Below, piece by piece: positions 34,431 to 42,089 of a stretch of 47,070 nucleotides of DNA. A program made the translations under genes and the position numbers. The notes under the pieces were generated by a model, which was not told where the DNA came from, made no database searches, and saw nothing but the letters and a program-made list of their open reading frames with translations. Position 1 is the stretch's first letter; every line of letters begins with the position of its first letter. Source of the stretch: Pelagibacterales bacterium SAG-MED34. Lineage in GTDB: Bacteria > Pseudomonadota > Alphaproteobacteria > Pelagibacterales > Pelagibacteraceae. Location: contig JACWEE010000004.1 in the NCBI GenBank assembly GCA_014653665.1, positions 1-47,070 on the forward strand, in the 5' to 3' direction.

Positions 34431-35009
34431 TTAAGACCCCCAAATATTATTTAATATTGCTTCTCGTCTACATCCCTTTTTGTATCTTAAGTAATTAAGA
34501 AAATTTATTTGGTAATAATCTTGATGTATAGCTTCTGCCATATAAAATTTATCAAACTTTCTTACATAGGTTACTACTTTTTTTTTAAATTTTTCCTCTA
34601 TTTCCTTAATACTATTTTCTATTAAATCTTTTTGTTTTTCATTTTGATAAAATGCTACTGATCTATAACTATATCCCTTGTCACAAAATTGTCCTACAGC
34701 ATCAAAAGGATCTATATTTACCCAGAATTCCTCTAAGAGTTTTTCATAGCTAACTACTTCTGGAATATAGATGACTTCAATAACCTCAAAATGGCCTGTG
34801 TTTCCATATGTAACTTCTTTATATGTTGGATTTTCTGTAGTGCCACCTGAGTAGCCAGAGATAACTTTTGAAACACCAAGAATATTTTCAAAAGACTCTT
34901 CCATACACCAAAAGCATCCTCCAGCAAAATAAGCTTTTTCAAAATTTGGTGAGTTGGCAAAGCTGGTTGAAGAAATAAGAAAGAAAATTATTGATAAAAA
35001 TTTTTTCAT
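34431..35009 (-). CDS. msrA: Peptide methionine-S-sulfoxide reductase MsrA, exported
   Basis: A 192-aa enzyme that repairs oxidised methionine (S form). The active site is AGGCFWCMEESF, with nucleophile Cys32 and Cys35, and the substrate region VISGYSGG, the YGNTGHFEVIEV block and the VGQFCDKGYSYRSVAFY segment follow. A signal peptide, MKKFLSIIFFLISSTSFA, places it in the periplasm. Cys181 near the C-terminus may be the resolving residue. The ATG is buried in the 3' arm of a 16-17-bp hairpin spanning the gap to the upstream fdh gene. Confidence 0.92.
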   Translation of the reverse strand: MKKFLSIIFFLISSTSFANSPNFEKAYFAGGCFWCMEESFENILGVSKVISGYSGGTTENPTYKEVTYGNTGHFEVIEVIYIPEVVSYEKLLEEFWVNIDPFDAVGQFCDKGYSYRSVAFYQNEKQKDLIENSIKEIEEKFKKKVVTYVRKFDKFYMAEAIHQDYYQINFLNYLRYKKGCRREAILNNIWGS

Positions 35010-35050
35010 TAAAGGTAGCTATCTAAATTAATGATAGCTTACCTTTAATG
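35007..35050 (-). promoter_or_regulatory. long hairpin enclosing the msrA start codon
   Basis: On the minus strand the arms CATTAAAGGTA-A-GCTATC and GATAGC-TACCTTTAATG form a 17-bp stem with a single-base bulge and a 9-base loop. The final ATG of the 3' arm is the msrA start codon. In a read-through transcript from fdh the start would be sequestered. No U-run follows, so it is not a standard terminator. Confidence 0.8.
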
Positions 35051-35066
35051 TTTTGTATTTAAAACT

Positions 35067-36266
35067 CTATTTTTTTTGGTATTTTGCCGCTTCTTCAGAA
35101 CCGCCAGTAGCGCTTCCTTTACTATAAGAGTGAGCACCCATTCCTGCCAACTGCCCATCTTTGACAATTAAATATTGATCTCTCATTTCAGTGCCATCAA
35201 AAAAGCACTCAAGTATTTCTCTAACACCGTCTGCATATCTTGCTTGAGCAGAAAGTGAAGTTCCAGAAGTATGAGGTGTCATTCCATGGTTTGGCATTGT
35301 TCTCCATACGTGATCATTTGGAGCTGGTTGAGGAAACCATACATCTCCTGCATACCCACTTAATTGACCACTTTCTAAAGCTCTTGCAATTGCATCTCTA
35401 TTACAAATTTTACCTCTTGCTGTATTTACAATGTATGCACCTTTTTTCATTTTACCTATCATTTCATCATCAAATAAATTTTCTGTTTCAGGATGAAGAG
35501 GACAGTTGATTGTAACAACATCACATACTTTAACCATTGACTCTACAGTTTCATGGAAAGTGAGATTTAACTCTTTTTCAACTGATTCAGGTAATCTATG
35601 TCTGTCAAAATAATGAAGATGGACATCAAATGGTTTCATTTTTCTTAATGCATCTAAACCAATTCTTCCAGCTGCAACAGTTCCAATGTGCATTCCTTCA
35701 ACATCATAAGACCTTTGAACGGCATCAGCAATATTCCATCCACCTTCATTAACAATTCGGTGTTGATTATGATAATCTCTCACCATTGAAACAATCATCA
35801 TTACTATGTGCTCAGCAACTGATCTTGAATTACAAAATGTTACTTCTACAACATCAATTTTATTATCCATAGCTGCCTGTAAATCCACATGATCTGAACC
35901 AATTCCAGCAGTGATTGCAATTTTTAAATTTTTTGCTTTCTCAATTCTTTCTTTTGTTAAATAATATGGAAAGAATGGTTGAGAAATAACTATATCAGCA
36001 TCAACGATATGTTTGTCAGCTTCACATCCATCTCCATCTTTACTATTTGTTACAACTAATTCATGACCATTACTCTCTAAAAATTTTCTTAATCCTAATT
36101 CACCAGATACACATCCTAATAGTTCTCCAGGTGTAAAATCTCTACCTTTTGGACTTGGTAGTGTCATCCCATCTGGATATTTTTCTAGTTTTGGAAGATC
36201 TGATAACGGATAGCTTTTGGGCATACCACCTTTTGGATCATCATATAATACGCAAAGTACTTTCAT
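35067..36266 (-). CDS. fdh: NAD-dependent formate dehydrogenase
   Basis: A 399-aa cofactor-simple (metal-free) enzyme that oxidises formate to CO2 with NAD+. It aligns throughout with the Pseudomonas sp. 101 type. Visible are PFFPYYLTKERIEKAKNLKIAITAGIGSDHVDL, the NAD site GTVAAGRIGLDALRKMKPFDVHLHYFDRHRLPE, NTARGKICNRDAIARALESGQ, and the catalytic His in MTPHTSGTSLSAQARYADGVREI. The full length (399 versus 400) is retained. AGGAG sits five bases before the ATG and a good promoter precedes it. In SAR11 this activity would take energy from formate made during C1 oxidation. Confidence 0.95.
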   Translation of the reverse strand: MKVLCVLYDDPKGGMPKSYPLSDLPKLEKYPDGMTLPSPKGRDFTPGELLGCVSGELGLRKFLESNGHELVVTNSKDGDGCEADKHIVDADIVISQPFFPYYLTKERIEKAKNLKIAITAGIGSDHVDLQAAMDNKIDVVEVTFCNSRSVAEHIVMMIVSMVRDYHNQHRIVNEGGWNIADAVQRSYDVEGMHIGTVAAGRIGLDALRKMKPFDVHLHYFDRHRLPESVEKELNLTFHETVESMVKVCDVVTINCPLHPETENLFDDEMIGKMKKGAYIVNTARGKICNRDAIARALESGQLSGYAGDVWFPQPAPNDHVWRTMPNHGMTPHTSGTSLSAQARYADGVREILECFFDGTEMRDQYLIVKDGQLAGMGAHSYSKGSATGGSEEAAKYQKK

Positions 36267-36271
36267 TTTTT

Positions 36272-36276
36272 CTCCT
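36272..36276 (-). promoter_or_regulatory. ribosome binding site of fdh
   Basis: AGGAG on the minus strand, five bases before the fdh ATG at 36266. It is one of very few strong Shine-Dalgarno sites in the window and supports high expression. Confidence 0.7.
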
Positions 36277-36309
36277 AATATTTATGTTTTAAAATCTCTC
36301 TATAGATAT

Positions 36310-36350
36310 TTTCTTAAGAAAGTGTAGCATAAAATTAGAACATCAATCAA
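36310..36350 (-). promoter_or_regulatory. fdh promoter with possible operator
   Basis: On the minus strand, TTGATT (36350-36345), an 18-base spacer and TACACT (36326-36321) form a sigma-70-like promoter with TG two bases before the -10 (TGC-TACACT, extended -10). The expected start is near 36314. A perfect 12-base palindrome, TTTCTTAAGAAA, at 36310-36321 covers that start and could be an operator. Assigned by eye. Confidence 0.4.
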
Positions 36351-36365
36351 ACTAATAGTAATAGA

Positions 36366-36827
36366 TTAGGGATATTTCTTTTGCGCTACAAATTTATTAA
36401 GAAGAATTCCAAATGCTATTATAATCAAACAACCAGTTAATATTGGTGAGAATAAATAGTCAAACGATACTGAGCCCAATATGACTATAATAGGATTTCC
36501 TCCAGCTGGAGGGTGGGTTACATCTAGTAAAATCATTAATCCAACACCAAGACCTACCGCTAAAGGTATCAATATATAAATTGGTAAGGGTATAAAATTA
36601 TAAAACAGAATTCCAATCAATGCAGTTATTAGATGACCAAATAATATATTTTTAGGTTTAGCAAATGGACTTTCTGGGTAACCATATAAAAGAACCATTG
36701 ATGATCCAAATGATGCAATTAAAAAAAGCCCAAAATTAGTTTTATAAGTTAATAAAGTGAGCACACCAATTGTTATAGTTGTAAAAATTAACGCTAAAAG
36801 AGATTTAAAAATTTTATCTTTATTCAT
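36366..36827 (-). CDS. HPP-family integral membrane protein
   Basis: A 153-aa membrane protein with four to five hydrophobic segments. The family signature, DVTHPPAGGNPIIVIL (about 102-117), contains the HPP tripeptide, and the upstream FGSSMVLLYGYPESPFAKPKNILFGHLIT is also diagnostic. Some family members move nitrite across chloroplast membranes; bacterial functions are mostly unknown. It abuts the IscU/SufU-like gene with no gap. It ends 100 bases before the fdh start on the same strand, but fdh has its own promoter. Confidence 0.85.
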   Translation of the reverse strand: MNKDKIFKSLLALIFTTITIGVLTLLTYKTNFGLFLIASFGSSMVLLYGYPESPFAKPKNILFGHLITALIGILFYNFIPLPIYILIPLAVGLGVGLMILLDVTHPPAGGNPIIVILGSVSFDYLFSPILTGCLIIIAFGILLNKFVAQKKYP

Positions 36828-37223
36828 TTATTGTATTACTTTTCTCAAAGCTTTTATTGGAAGTGTTAAACATTCTTTTCTTGCATAATTTTTTTTATCA
36901 AAAATTTTTTTAAACTCTTTCCATTCACTTGGAAATGAAATATTTTTTTTATCATTAAACCGATCTAATAATTTTAAAAAATTATTTATTTTATCTTTAC
37001 TTTTTTTCTTAAAATTTTTTGTAGCCAAATTTGCAGATGCATTACAATATATGCAAGATTGAGACTGATATGAAAAATCTTTAATCATATTGTCTTTAAT
37101 AATTAAAAAAATTTCAATCTCATCACCACAAATTTGACTTTTATATTTGGTCGAATGTGTGCAGTTATCTATTTGTTTATTATTTTTGGTGTCAGAAGCT
37201 ATTTTTAAAATATTAATATCCAT
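36828..37223 (-). CDS. IscU/SufU/NifU-N-like iron-sulfur scaffold protein
   Basis: A 131-aa protein with the spacing of an Fe-S assembly scaffold: QICGDEIEI (Cys32 with the Asp two residues on), SQSCIYCNASANLA (Cys57 and Cys60), and a C-terminal RKECLTLPIKALRKVI (third Cys ligand). This final motif, R-x-x-C-x-x-L-P, is typical of the SufU/IscU fold. No iscS, sufS, hscA or other Fe-S assembly gene is nearby, so its client is unclear. The extra Cys within C-x2-C is unusual for the group. Confidence 0.78.
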   Translation of the reverse strand: MDINILKIASDTKNNKQIDNCTHSTKYKSQICGDEIEIFLIIKDNMIKDFSYQSQSCIYCNASANLATKNFKKKSKDKINNFLKLLDRFNDKKNISFPSEWKEFKKIFDKKNYARKECLTLPIKALRKVIQ

Positions 37224-37300
37224 TAATTTAAGTATTTATTTGATTGTTATTATTCAAATTTATAATTATATTTTTAACTTCTTAAATAAAAAAATAGCAC

Positions 37301-38206
37301 ATGCTTAACTTGAAAAATCCTAAAGTAGCCATTCCGATTGTATTAATAGCGGGTATTTTTTGGTCATTTGGACCTTATGTTGTCAGACACATTGATCAAC
37401 CTGAAACAGTTCCGTGGCAGTATTTATTTACAAGAGGAATAGTTATTTTTCTTTTGCTCAATATGTATTTATTCCTTGAAGAAGGAAAAGAGTTTTATAA
37501 AAATTATTTTAAAGTAGGTTTATCAGGCCTAATTGGAGGAATTGGTCTTGGTACTGCTATGATAACGTTTATATGGTCAATTACTAATACCACTGCAGCT
37601 ATCACTTTACTTTGTCTTGCGGCAATGCCATTTATAACAGCGTTACTAGGATTTTTATTTTTAAAAGAAAAAATTTCATTAACAGTATGGATTGCGATTG
37701 TAGTTGCAGCAGTTGGTATATGCATAATGGCTCTTGACAATTCTGGTAAAAATTCGTTGCCAGGACTTGTGTTTGGACTTATTTCTGCATTAGGTTTCTC
37801 AATTTTTTCTGTTTCGCTAAGATGGAGAAAAGAAACACCAAAATTTACAACTGTAGCCTTTGCAGGATTGTTCTGCTTCATAATTTCTGCTGTGATGCTC
37901 ATAACTAACGACGCTAATTTTTTATCTACTGGAAAAAATGAAGCCTTATTTGCAACTCATGGAACTCTAGTATGTATGGGTTTGATTTTATATTCAATTG
38001 GATCAAAAAATATACCAGCAGCTGAACTCACTTTACTCTCACTGACTGAAGTAATAGGTGGAATATTTTGGGTGTGGTTACCATGGATGGGAATTAATGA
38101 AATTCCATCGACAAATACTATTATTGGTGGTTTTTTTATCTTTATGTCAATTTTTTACTATAGCCTCATTATGCAGTCCAATAGAAGATTTATAGGTTTA
38201 AATTAA
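37301..38206 (+). CDS. EamA-family (DMT) transporter
   Basis: A 301-aa protein with ten hydrophobic segments. It opens IVLIAGIFWSFGPYVVRHIDQPETVPWQYLFTRGIVIF, closes the first half with FLKEKISLTVWIAIVVAAVGICIMAL and the second with LLSLTEVIGGIFWVWLPWMGINEIPSTNTIIGGFFIF. The ATG at 37301 follows an AT-rich gap shared with the divergent scaffold gene. It is separated by only one base from the amidinotransferase gene, so it may carry the substrate or product of that enzyme (arginine, ornithine, glycine or guanidinoacetate). That pairing is inference. Confidence 0.85.
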   Translation: MLNLKNPKVAIPIVLIAGIFWSFGPYVVRHIDQPETVPWQYLFTRGIVIFLLLNMYLFLEEGKEFYKNYFKVGLSGLIGGIGLGTAMITFIWSITNTTAAITLLCLAAMPFITALLGFLFLKEKISLTVWIAIVVAAVGICIMALDNSGKNSLPGLVFGLISALGFSIFSVSLRWRKETPKFTTVAFAGLFCFIISAVMLITNDANFLSTGKNEALFATHGTLVCMGLILYSIGSKNIPAAELTLLSLTEVIGGIFWVWLPWMGINEIPSTNTIIGGFFIFMSIFYYSLIMQSNRRFIGLN

Positions 38207-38207
38207 A

Positions 38208-39323
38208 ATGGATAATGAAAAAGTAATTGTTAATAGTTGGAATGAATGGGACCCATTAAAACATGTAATAGTTGGTAAAGCAGATGGTACTTGCATACCT
38301 GCACCTGAGCCAGCATTGGATGCCAAAGTTCCAGAAGACAGCGATATGAGAGGAAAGTTTGGTCCAAGAACTAAAGATACTGTAGATAAAGCAAATCAGC
38401 TTTTAGATGATTTTTCAAATATATTAAAAAAAAGAGGGATTAAAGTTGATAGACCAGACCCAATTGATTTTAATCAAAAAACATCTACACCTGATTGGCA
38501 AGCGGAGACGATGTTTGGATGCATGCCACCTAGAGATGTTTTGCTAACTGTTGGTAATGAAATTTTAGAGGCTACAATGAGTTATCGTTGCCGATGGTTT
38601 GAATATCTATGTTACCGGCCACTTTTAAAACAATATTATAATTCAGATCCAAATATGAGACACGAATCTGCTCCCAAACCTAGATTAACAGATGAGGATT
38701 ACAGAGAAGATTACTTATCAGATAAAATAGGAATTCAAAAAAGACTTGAATGGACAGAAAATAAATATTTTGTAACCACTGAAGAGGAGCCACTATTTGA
38801 TGCTGCTGATGTCTTAAGATTTGGTAAAGATTTAGTTGTACAACATGGCTTTACAACAAATTTAAAGGGAATTGATTGGTTAAAGAGACATTATAAAGAT
38901 CACAGGGTTCATGCTGTTAATTTTCCAGGTGATCCTTATCCAATTCATATAGATGCAACTTTTACTCCTATTAAAGAGGGTTTAATTATTAATAATCCAC
39001 AAAGAAGACTTCCTAAAGAGCAAAGAAAATTATTTGAAAATAATGGCTGGGAGATAATTGATAGTGCTCAACCTGCACATAACGAACCTCCACCTTTATG
39101 TTATTCTTCAACATGGCTATCAATGAATGTTTTAGTTTTAGATCCTAAAACTGTATGTGTAGAAAAAAGTGAAGTATACCAAGCAGAACAACTAGATAAA
39201 TTAGGAATGGAGGTTGTTCCTATTGAGCTTAGAGACGCTTATGCGTTTGGAGGTGGATTACATTGTTGTACAGCAGATGTTTATCGAGAAGGTGAATTAG
39301 AAGATTATTTTCCACAGCAATAA
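38208..39323 (+). CDS. Arginine:glycine amidinotransferase-like enzyme
   Basis: A 371-aa amidinotransferase of the vertebrate AGAT (GATM) type, which moves an amidino group from arginine to an amine such as glycine. The catalytic set is visible: Asp in LFDAADVLRFGKDL, His in DPYPIHIDATFTPI, and nucleophile Cys353 in GGGLHCCTADV. The MPPRDVLLTVGNEILEATMSYRCRWFEY block closely follows AGAT. Glycine is the presumed acceptor because an L-threonine aldolase gene, which makes glycine, follows two bases later. Bacterial relatives can use other amines, so the acceptor is unproven. Confidence 0.88.
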   Translation: MDNEKVIVNSWNEWDPLKHVIVGKADGTCIPAPEPALDAKVPEDSDMRGKFGPRTKDTVDKANQLLDDFSNILKKRGIKVDRPDPIDFNQKTSTPDWQAETMFGCMPPRDVLLTVGNEILEATMSYRCRWFEYLCYRPLLKQYYNSDPNMRHESAPKPRLTDEDYREDYLSDKIGIQKRLEWTENKYFVTTEEEPLFDAADVLRFGKDLVVQHGFTTNLKGIDWLKRHYKDHRVHAVNFPGDPYPIHIDATFTPIKEGLIINNPQRRLPKEQRKLFENNGWEIIDSAQPAHNEPPPLCYSSTWLSMNVLVLDPKTVCVEKSEVYQAEQLDKLGMEVVPIELRDAYAFGGGLHCCTADVYREGELEDYFPQQ

Positions 39324-39325
39324 TT

Positions 39326-40372
39326 GTGACACAGATAAAAACAAAAAGAGAAAGAGTATTATTTGCTTCAGATAATGTTACAGGGGCATGTCCAGAAGTC
39401 TTAAATGCTCTTCTTAAAGCTAATGAGGATGACAAAACTCCATACGGCAATGATGAGCTGTCGAAAAACTTACAAAATAAATTTTCAGAAATATTTGAAA
39501 AAGAAGTTATAGTATTTCCAACAGCCTCAGGAACAGCAGCTAATGCTTTAGCCTTATCAACGATGACTCCTTCTTTTGGAAATATCTATTGTCATAGACT
39601 TTCCCATATAAATGTAGATGAATGTGGAGCTCCAGAATTTTATACTGGAGGTGCAAAGTTAGTAAATCTCGGTGGTAATAATGGAAAAATTATAGCAGAA
39701 GAGTTAGATAACAATATCTCTGGAAAAGGTGTTGTTCATCATACTCAACCTTCATCAGTAAGTATTACCCAATTGTGTGAAACAGGTGTTGCTTACAATT
39801 TAGATGAAATAAAAAAAATATCAGAGATTACTCATAAACATGATCTAAATATTCATATGGATGGTGCAAGATTTGCAAATGCATTAGTTTCACTAAACTG
39901 TACTCCAGCAGAAATGACATGGAAGTCTGGAATTGATGTACTGTCATTTGGAGCAACTAAAAATGGATGCCTAGCAGCAGAAGCTATTATTTTTTTTAAA
40001 CCAGAGTTAGTTGGAAATTTAGCTTTTTTAATGAAAAGAGCAGGCCATTTACTATCAAAGATGCGTTTTGTGTCAGCTCAATTAGATGCTTATATCTCAA
40101 ATGAGGTTTGGTTAAAAAATGCAAAGCATGCAAATGCTATGGGAAAAAAACTAAGCAAAGGCTTGCTGAAACATAAAAATATTGAATTAGCTTACCCAAC
40201 AGATGCAAATGAGGTTTTTGTTAAAATACCAAAAAATATAATTGATCAATTTAATTCAAATGGTTACAAAATTAACGATGATGAGTGGGAAGATAAAGCT
40301 GTTAGATTAGTTGCTGCCTGGAATACTCATCCAGATGACGTAGAATCGTTTTTAAATATAATTAAATCTTAA
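39326..40372 (+). CDS. ltaE: L-threonine aldolase, PLP-dependent
   Basis: A 348-aa fold-type I PLP enzyme that splits L-threonine or L-allo-threonine to glycine and acetaldehyde. The Schiff-base Lys is in VLSFGATKNGCLAAEAIIFF, the cofactor site in NIHMDGARFANAL and FPTASGTAANALAL, with HVDECGAP-like HINVDECGAPEF earlier. The start is GTG, two bases after the amidinotransferase stop. Glycine is a known limiting metabolite in SAR11, so this enzyme could supply it. It converges on the unknown 75-aa gene with a one-base gap. Confidence 0.9.
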   Translation: MTQIKTKRERVLFASDNVTGACPEVLNALLKANEDDKTPYGNDELSKNLQNKFSEIFEKEVIVFPTASGTAANALALSTMTPSFGNIYCHRLSHINVDECGAPEFYTGGAKLVNLGGNNGKIIAEELDNNISGKGVVHHTQPSSVSITQLCETGVAYNLDEIKKISEITHKHDLNIHMDGARFANALVSLNCTPAEMTWKSGIDVLSFGATKNGCLAAEAIIFFKPELVGNLAFLMKRAGHLLSKMRFVSAQLDAYISNEVWLKNAKHANAMGKKLSKGLLKHKNIELAYPTDANEVFVKIPKNIIDQFNSNGYKINDDEWEDKAVRLVAAWNTHPDDVESFLNIIKS

Positions 40373-40373
40373 T

Positions 40374-40601
40374 TTAGCTAGGATTTTCTTTGAGGAAATT
40401 TATATAATTTACTATTTCATCAAATTTTTCATCCTCAATATCTTTGTAGCTTGCATTGAATTTACCCCTCACGCAAATTGCGACATGAGCATAAGGATTT
40501 CTGCCTTTAGGATGATTAGGATGATCTGGAAGTTGTCCTTGTAAATAATCGCCAGCTTCCTGAATAATTTTCCACAGTTTACTTGCGTTTTCTTTATTCA
40601 C
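40374..40601 (-). CDS. Conserved-looking 75-aa protein, unknown
   Basis: A GTG-started 75-aa protein without signal or membrane segments. The central QGQLPDHPNHPKGRNPYAHVAICV is rich in Pro, His and Gly and looks like a conserved functional site, followed by DEKFDEIVNYINFLKENP, a helix. I do not recognise a family with confidence. The coding frame is supported by the exact one-base fit against the threonine aldolase stop. About 100 bases separate it from the ABM monooxygenase gene upstream on the same strand. Confidence 0.62.
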   Translation of the reverse strand: MNKENASKLWKIIQEAGDYLQGQLPDHPNHPKGRNPYAHVAICVRGKFNASYKDIEDEKFDEIVNYINFLKENPS

Positions 40602-40631
40602 ACTTTCCCGTTTCTTGTTTTATCTCAAAAA

Positions 40632-40652
40632 GTTCTAGTTATGGTTCTAGTT
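40632..40652 (+). repeat. short direct repeat between two minus-strand genes
   Basis: GTTCTAGTT occurs twice, at 40632-40640 and 40644-40652, separated by three bases (period 12, about one helical turn and a bit). It lies in the 98-base gap upstream of the 75-aa gene and may be a regulator site. The rest of the gap holds nothing recognisable. Confidence 0.45.
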
Positions 40653-40699
40653 GTCCCATTAAATTCTATAACCCAGAATCAAAATCTCTAAATGTTTTT

Positions 40700-41092
40700 T
40701 CATTCATTAAAAATTTTTTCTCTAACATATCCTACTTCAGTAGTTTTAAAATGCTTGAAGGGTACATTTGTATCTTCAATTGCTTTAATAGTCTCTTCTG
40801 TAATATTCCCGTAAACTTCTATTTCAAATCTGTCAGCAATCTCTTGATGTTTTTCAACATAGGCTTGAACAGGGGGATTATTAAGGTGATGCACCATAGC
40901 CTCACTGTTTCGGTAGACTTCACTCCATGTAAATTCTAAAGGATCAGTTGGATCTTGATCAAAAGTATGAATAAGCATATCTGGTTCTGACTCATTAACG
41001 GCATCATCTGCTTCTTTTGCTATCTTAAGATATTCTTCAACCTTACCTTCTTTAACACGTATTCTAGCTATTAAAATAAAAGGATTAGACAT
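40700..41092 (-). CDS. ABM-domain (antibiotic biosynthesis monooxygenase-like) protein
   Basis: A 130-aa protein with the dimeric alpha-beta barrel (ABM) pattern: ILIARIRVKEGKVEEYLKIAKEADDAVNESEPDMLIHTFDQDPTDPLEFTWSEVYRNSEAMVHHLNNPPVQAYVEKHQEIA. The W-x-E-x-Y and H-x-x-N-P-P regions correspond to the family's strand and helix near the active site. Small ABM proteins act as cofactor-free quinol monooxygenases or heme-degrading enzymes; which applies cannot be told. The conserved length is about 100 residues, so this has a 30-residue C-terminal extension. Confidence 0.78.
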   Translation of the reverse strand: MSNPFILIARIRVKEGKVEEYLKIAKEADDAVNESEPDMLIHTFDQDPTDPLEFTWSEVYRNSEAMVHHLNNPPVQAYVEKHQEIADRFEIEVYGNITEETIKAIEDTNVPFKHFKTTEVGYVREKIFNE

Positions 41093-41136
41093 TGACTAAA
41101 ATTTATATACATAATTTTAATTATTAATCAATAGTC

Positions 41137-41190
41137 TCAAAAGCTAGTGCTAAAAAAACCCAGAACCACGATCATTAAAAGTTTTTTCAT
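41137..41190 (-). pseudogene. 17-codon signal-peptide-like ORF, probable gene remnant
   Basis: Directly after the stop of the 40-aa ORF (TAA-ATG) the minus strand reads MKKLLMIVVLGFFSTSF and then TGA. This is the start of a typical SAR11-type signal peptide with no mature protein; further stops follow in frame. It is either the remnant of a lost exported protein or a short leader. The remaining 44 bases to the ABM gene hold nothing recognisable. Confidence 0.3.
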
Positions 41191-41313
41191 TTAAAATCCG
41201 CCTCGCCAATTATTTTTAGATTTGAAGTCTTTCTCTTCTTGTTTGGAGGTAGGTCTAAATAAATAAAAACCTACAACAACAATAACGCATATACCTAAAA
41301 TAATTTCAATCAT
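41191..41313 (-). CDS. 40-aa single-pass membrane protein after the ABC exporter
   Basis: An open frame of 40 codons: ATG at 41313, a membrane segment IEIILGICVIVVVGFYLF (about residues 2-19), then a charged tail with KQEEKDFKSKNNWRGG. It begins eight bases after the ABC-2 permease stop, on the same strand, so it is probably co-transcribed. Size and topology fit a small accessory subunit of a membrane complex, but no family is recognised. Confidence 0.5.
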   Translation of the reverse strand: MIEIILGICVIVVVGFYLFRPTSKQEEKDFKSKNNWRGGF

Positions 41314-41321
41314 GTAAGTAT

Positions 41322-42089
41322 CTAGGATTTAATTTTATAACCTTTTTTGAGTAAAACAGACACGATTGTTACACAAATTATTAAAAAAAATACCATTGAG
41401 CTAATGCTGATCCAAACATTGAAATCAGAAACTCCATAGAAAGCATATCTTAAACCATTAATTAAATATACTACCGGATTAAAATAAGTAACGGTTTGCC
41501 AGAACTCTGGTAACATATCTAAAGAATATAAACTTCCCCCCAAGAAAACCATGGGTGTAACAACTAATGTTGGAATAATTGACATTTGTTCAAAGTTAGA
41601 ACTCATCAAGCCAATTAAAAAACCAAATAAAGCAAAAGTAAAAGCCACTAGAACTAATAAAAAAATCATTAGCAATGGATACATCACCTGAACTTCTACA
41701 AAAAAAGTAGCAGTAATAAAAATTACTACACCTACCAATAAAGTTTTAGTTGCGCCTGCTCCAACGAATGCAAGAACAATTTCAAATGTAGAAATTGGAG
41801 CTGCTAAAATTTCATACATTGTACCATTAAATTTTGGAAAAAAAATACCAAAGGAAGTGTTACTAATTGATTGGGTAAGCAACGTAAGCATTAATAAACC
41901 TGGAACAATAAAAGATCCATAACTGATACCATCAATATTCTCCACATAACCCCCTATCACTGAACCAAAAACGATAAAGTATAAAGAGGTCGAAAGCACT
42001 GGTGAAAAAAGAGATTGCAACAAAGTTCTTTTAAAACGATCCATTTCATGAAGATACATGGCTCTAAATGCATAATAATTAAATTTCAT
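41322..42089 (-). CDS. ABC-2 type transporter permease
   Basis: A 255-aa membrane protein with six hydrophobic segments. The N-terminal [36 protein letters not shown] and mid-part [32 protein letters not shown] are characteristic of ABC-2 exporters of the NodJ/YadH type. [44 protein letters not shown] is the conserved C-terminal block. It overlaps its ATPase by 11 bases. Substrates of this group range from polysaccharides to drugs; none is indicated here. Confidence 0.9.
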   Translation of the reverse strand: MKFNYYAFRAMYLHEMDRFKRTLLQSLFSPVLSTSLYFIVFGSVIGGYVENIDGISYGSFIVPGLLMLTLLTQSISNTSFGIFFPKFNGTMYEILAAPISTFEIVLAFVGAGATKTLLVGVVIFITATFFVEVQVMYPLLMIFLLVLVAFTFALFGFLIGLMSSNFEQMSIIPTLVVTPMVFLGGSLYSLDMLPEFWQTVTYFNPVVYLINGLRYAFYGVSDFNVWISISSMVFFLIICVTIVSVLLKKGYKIKS

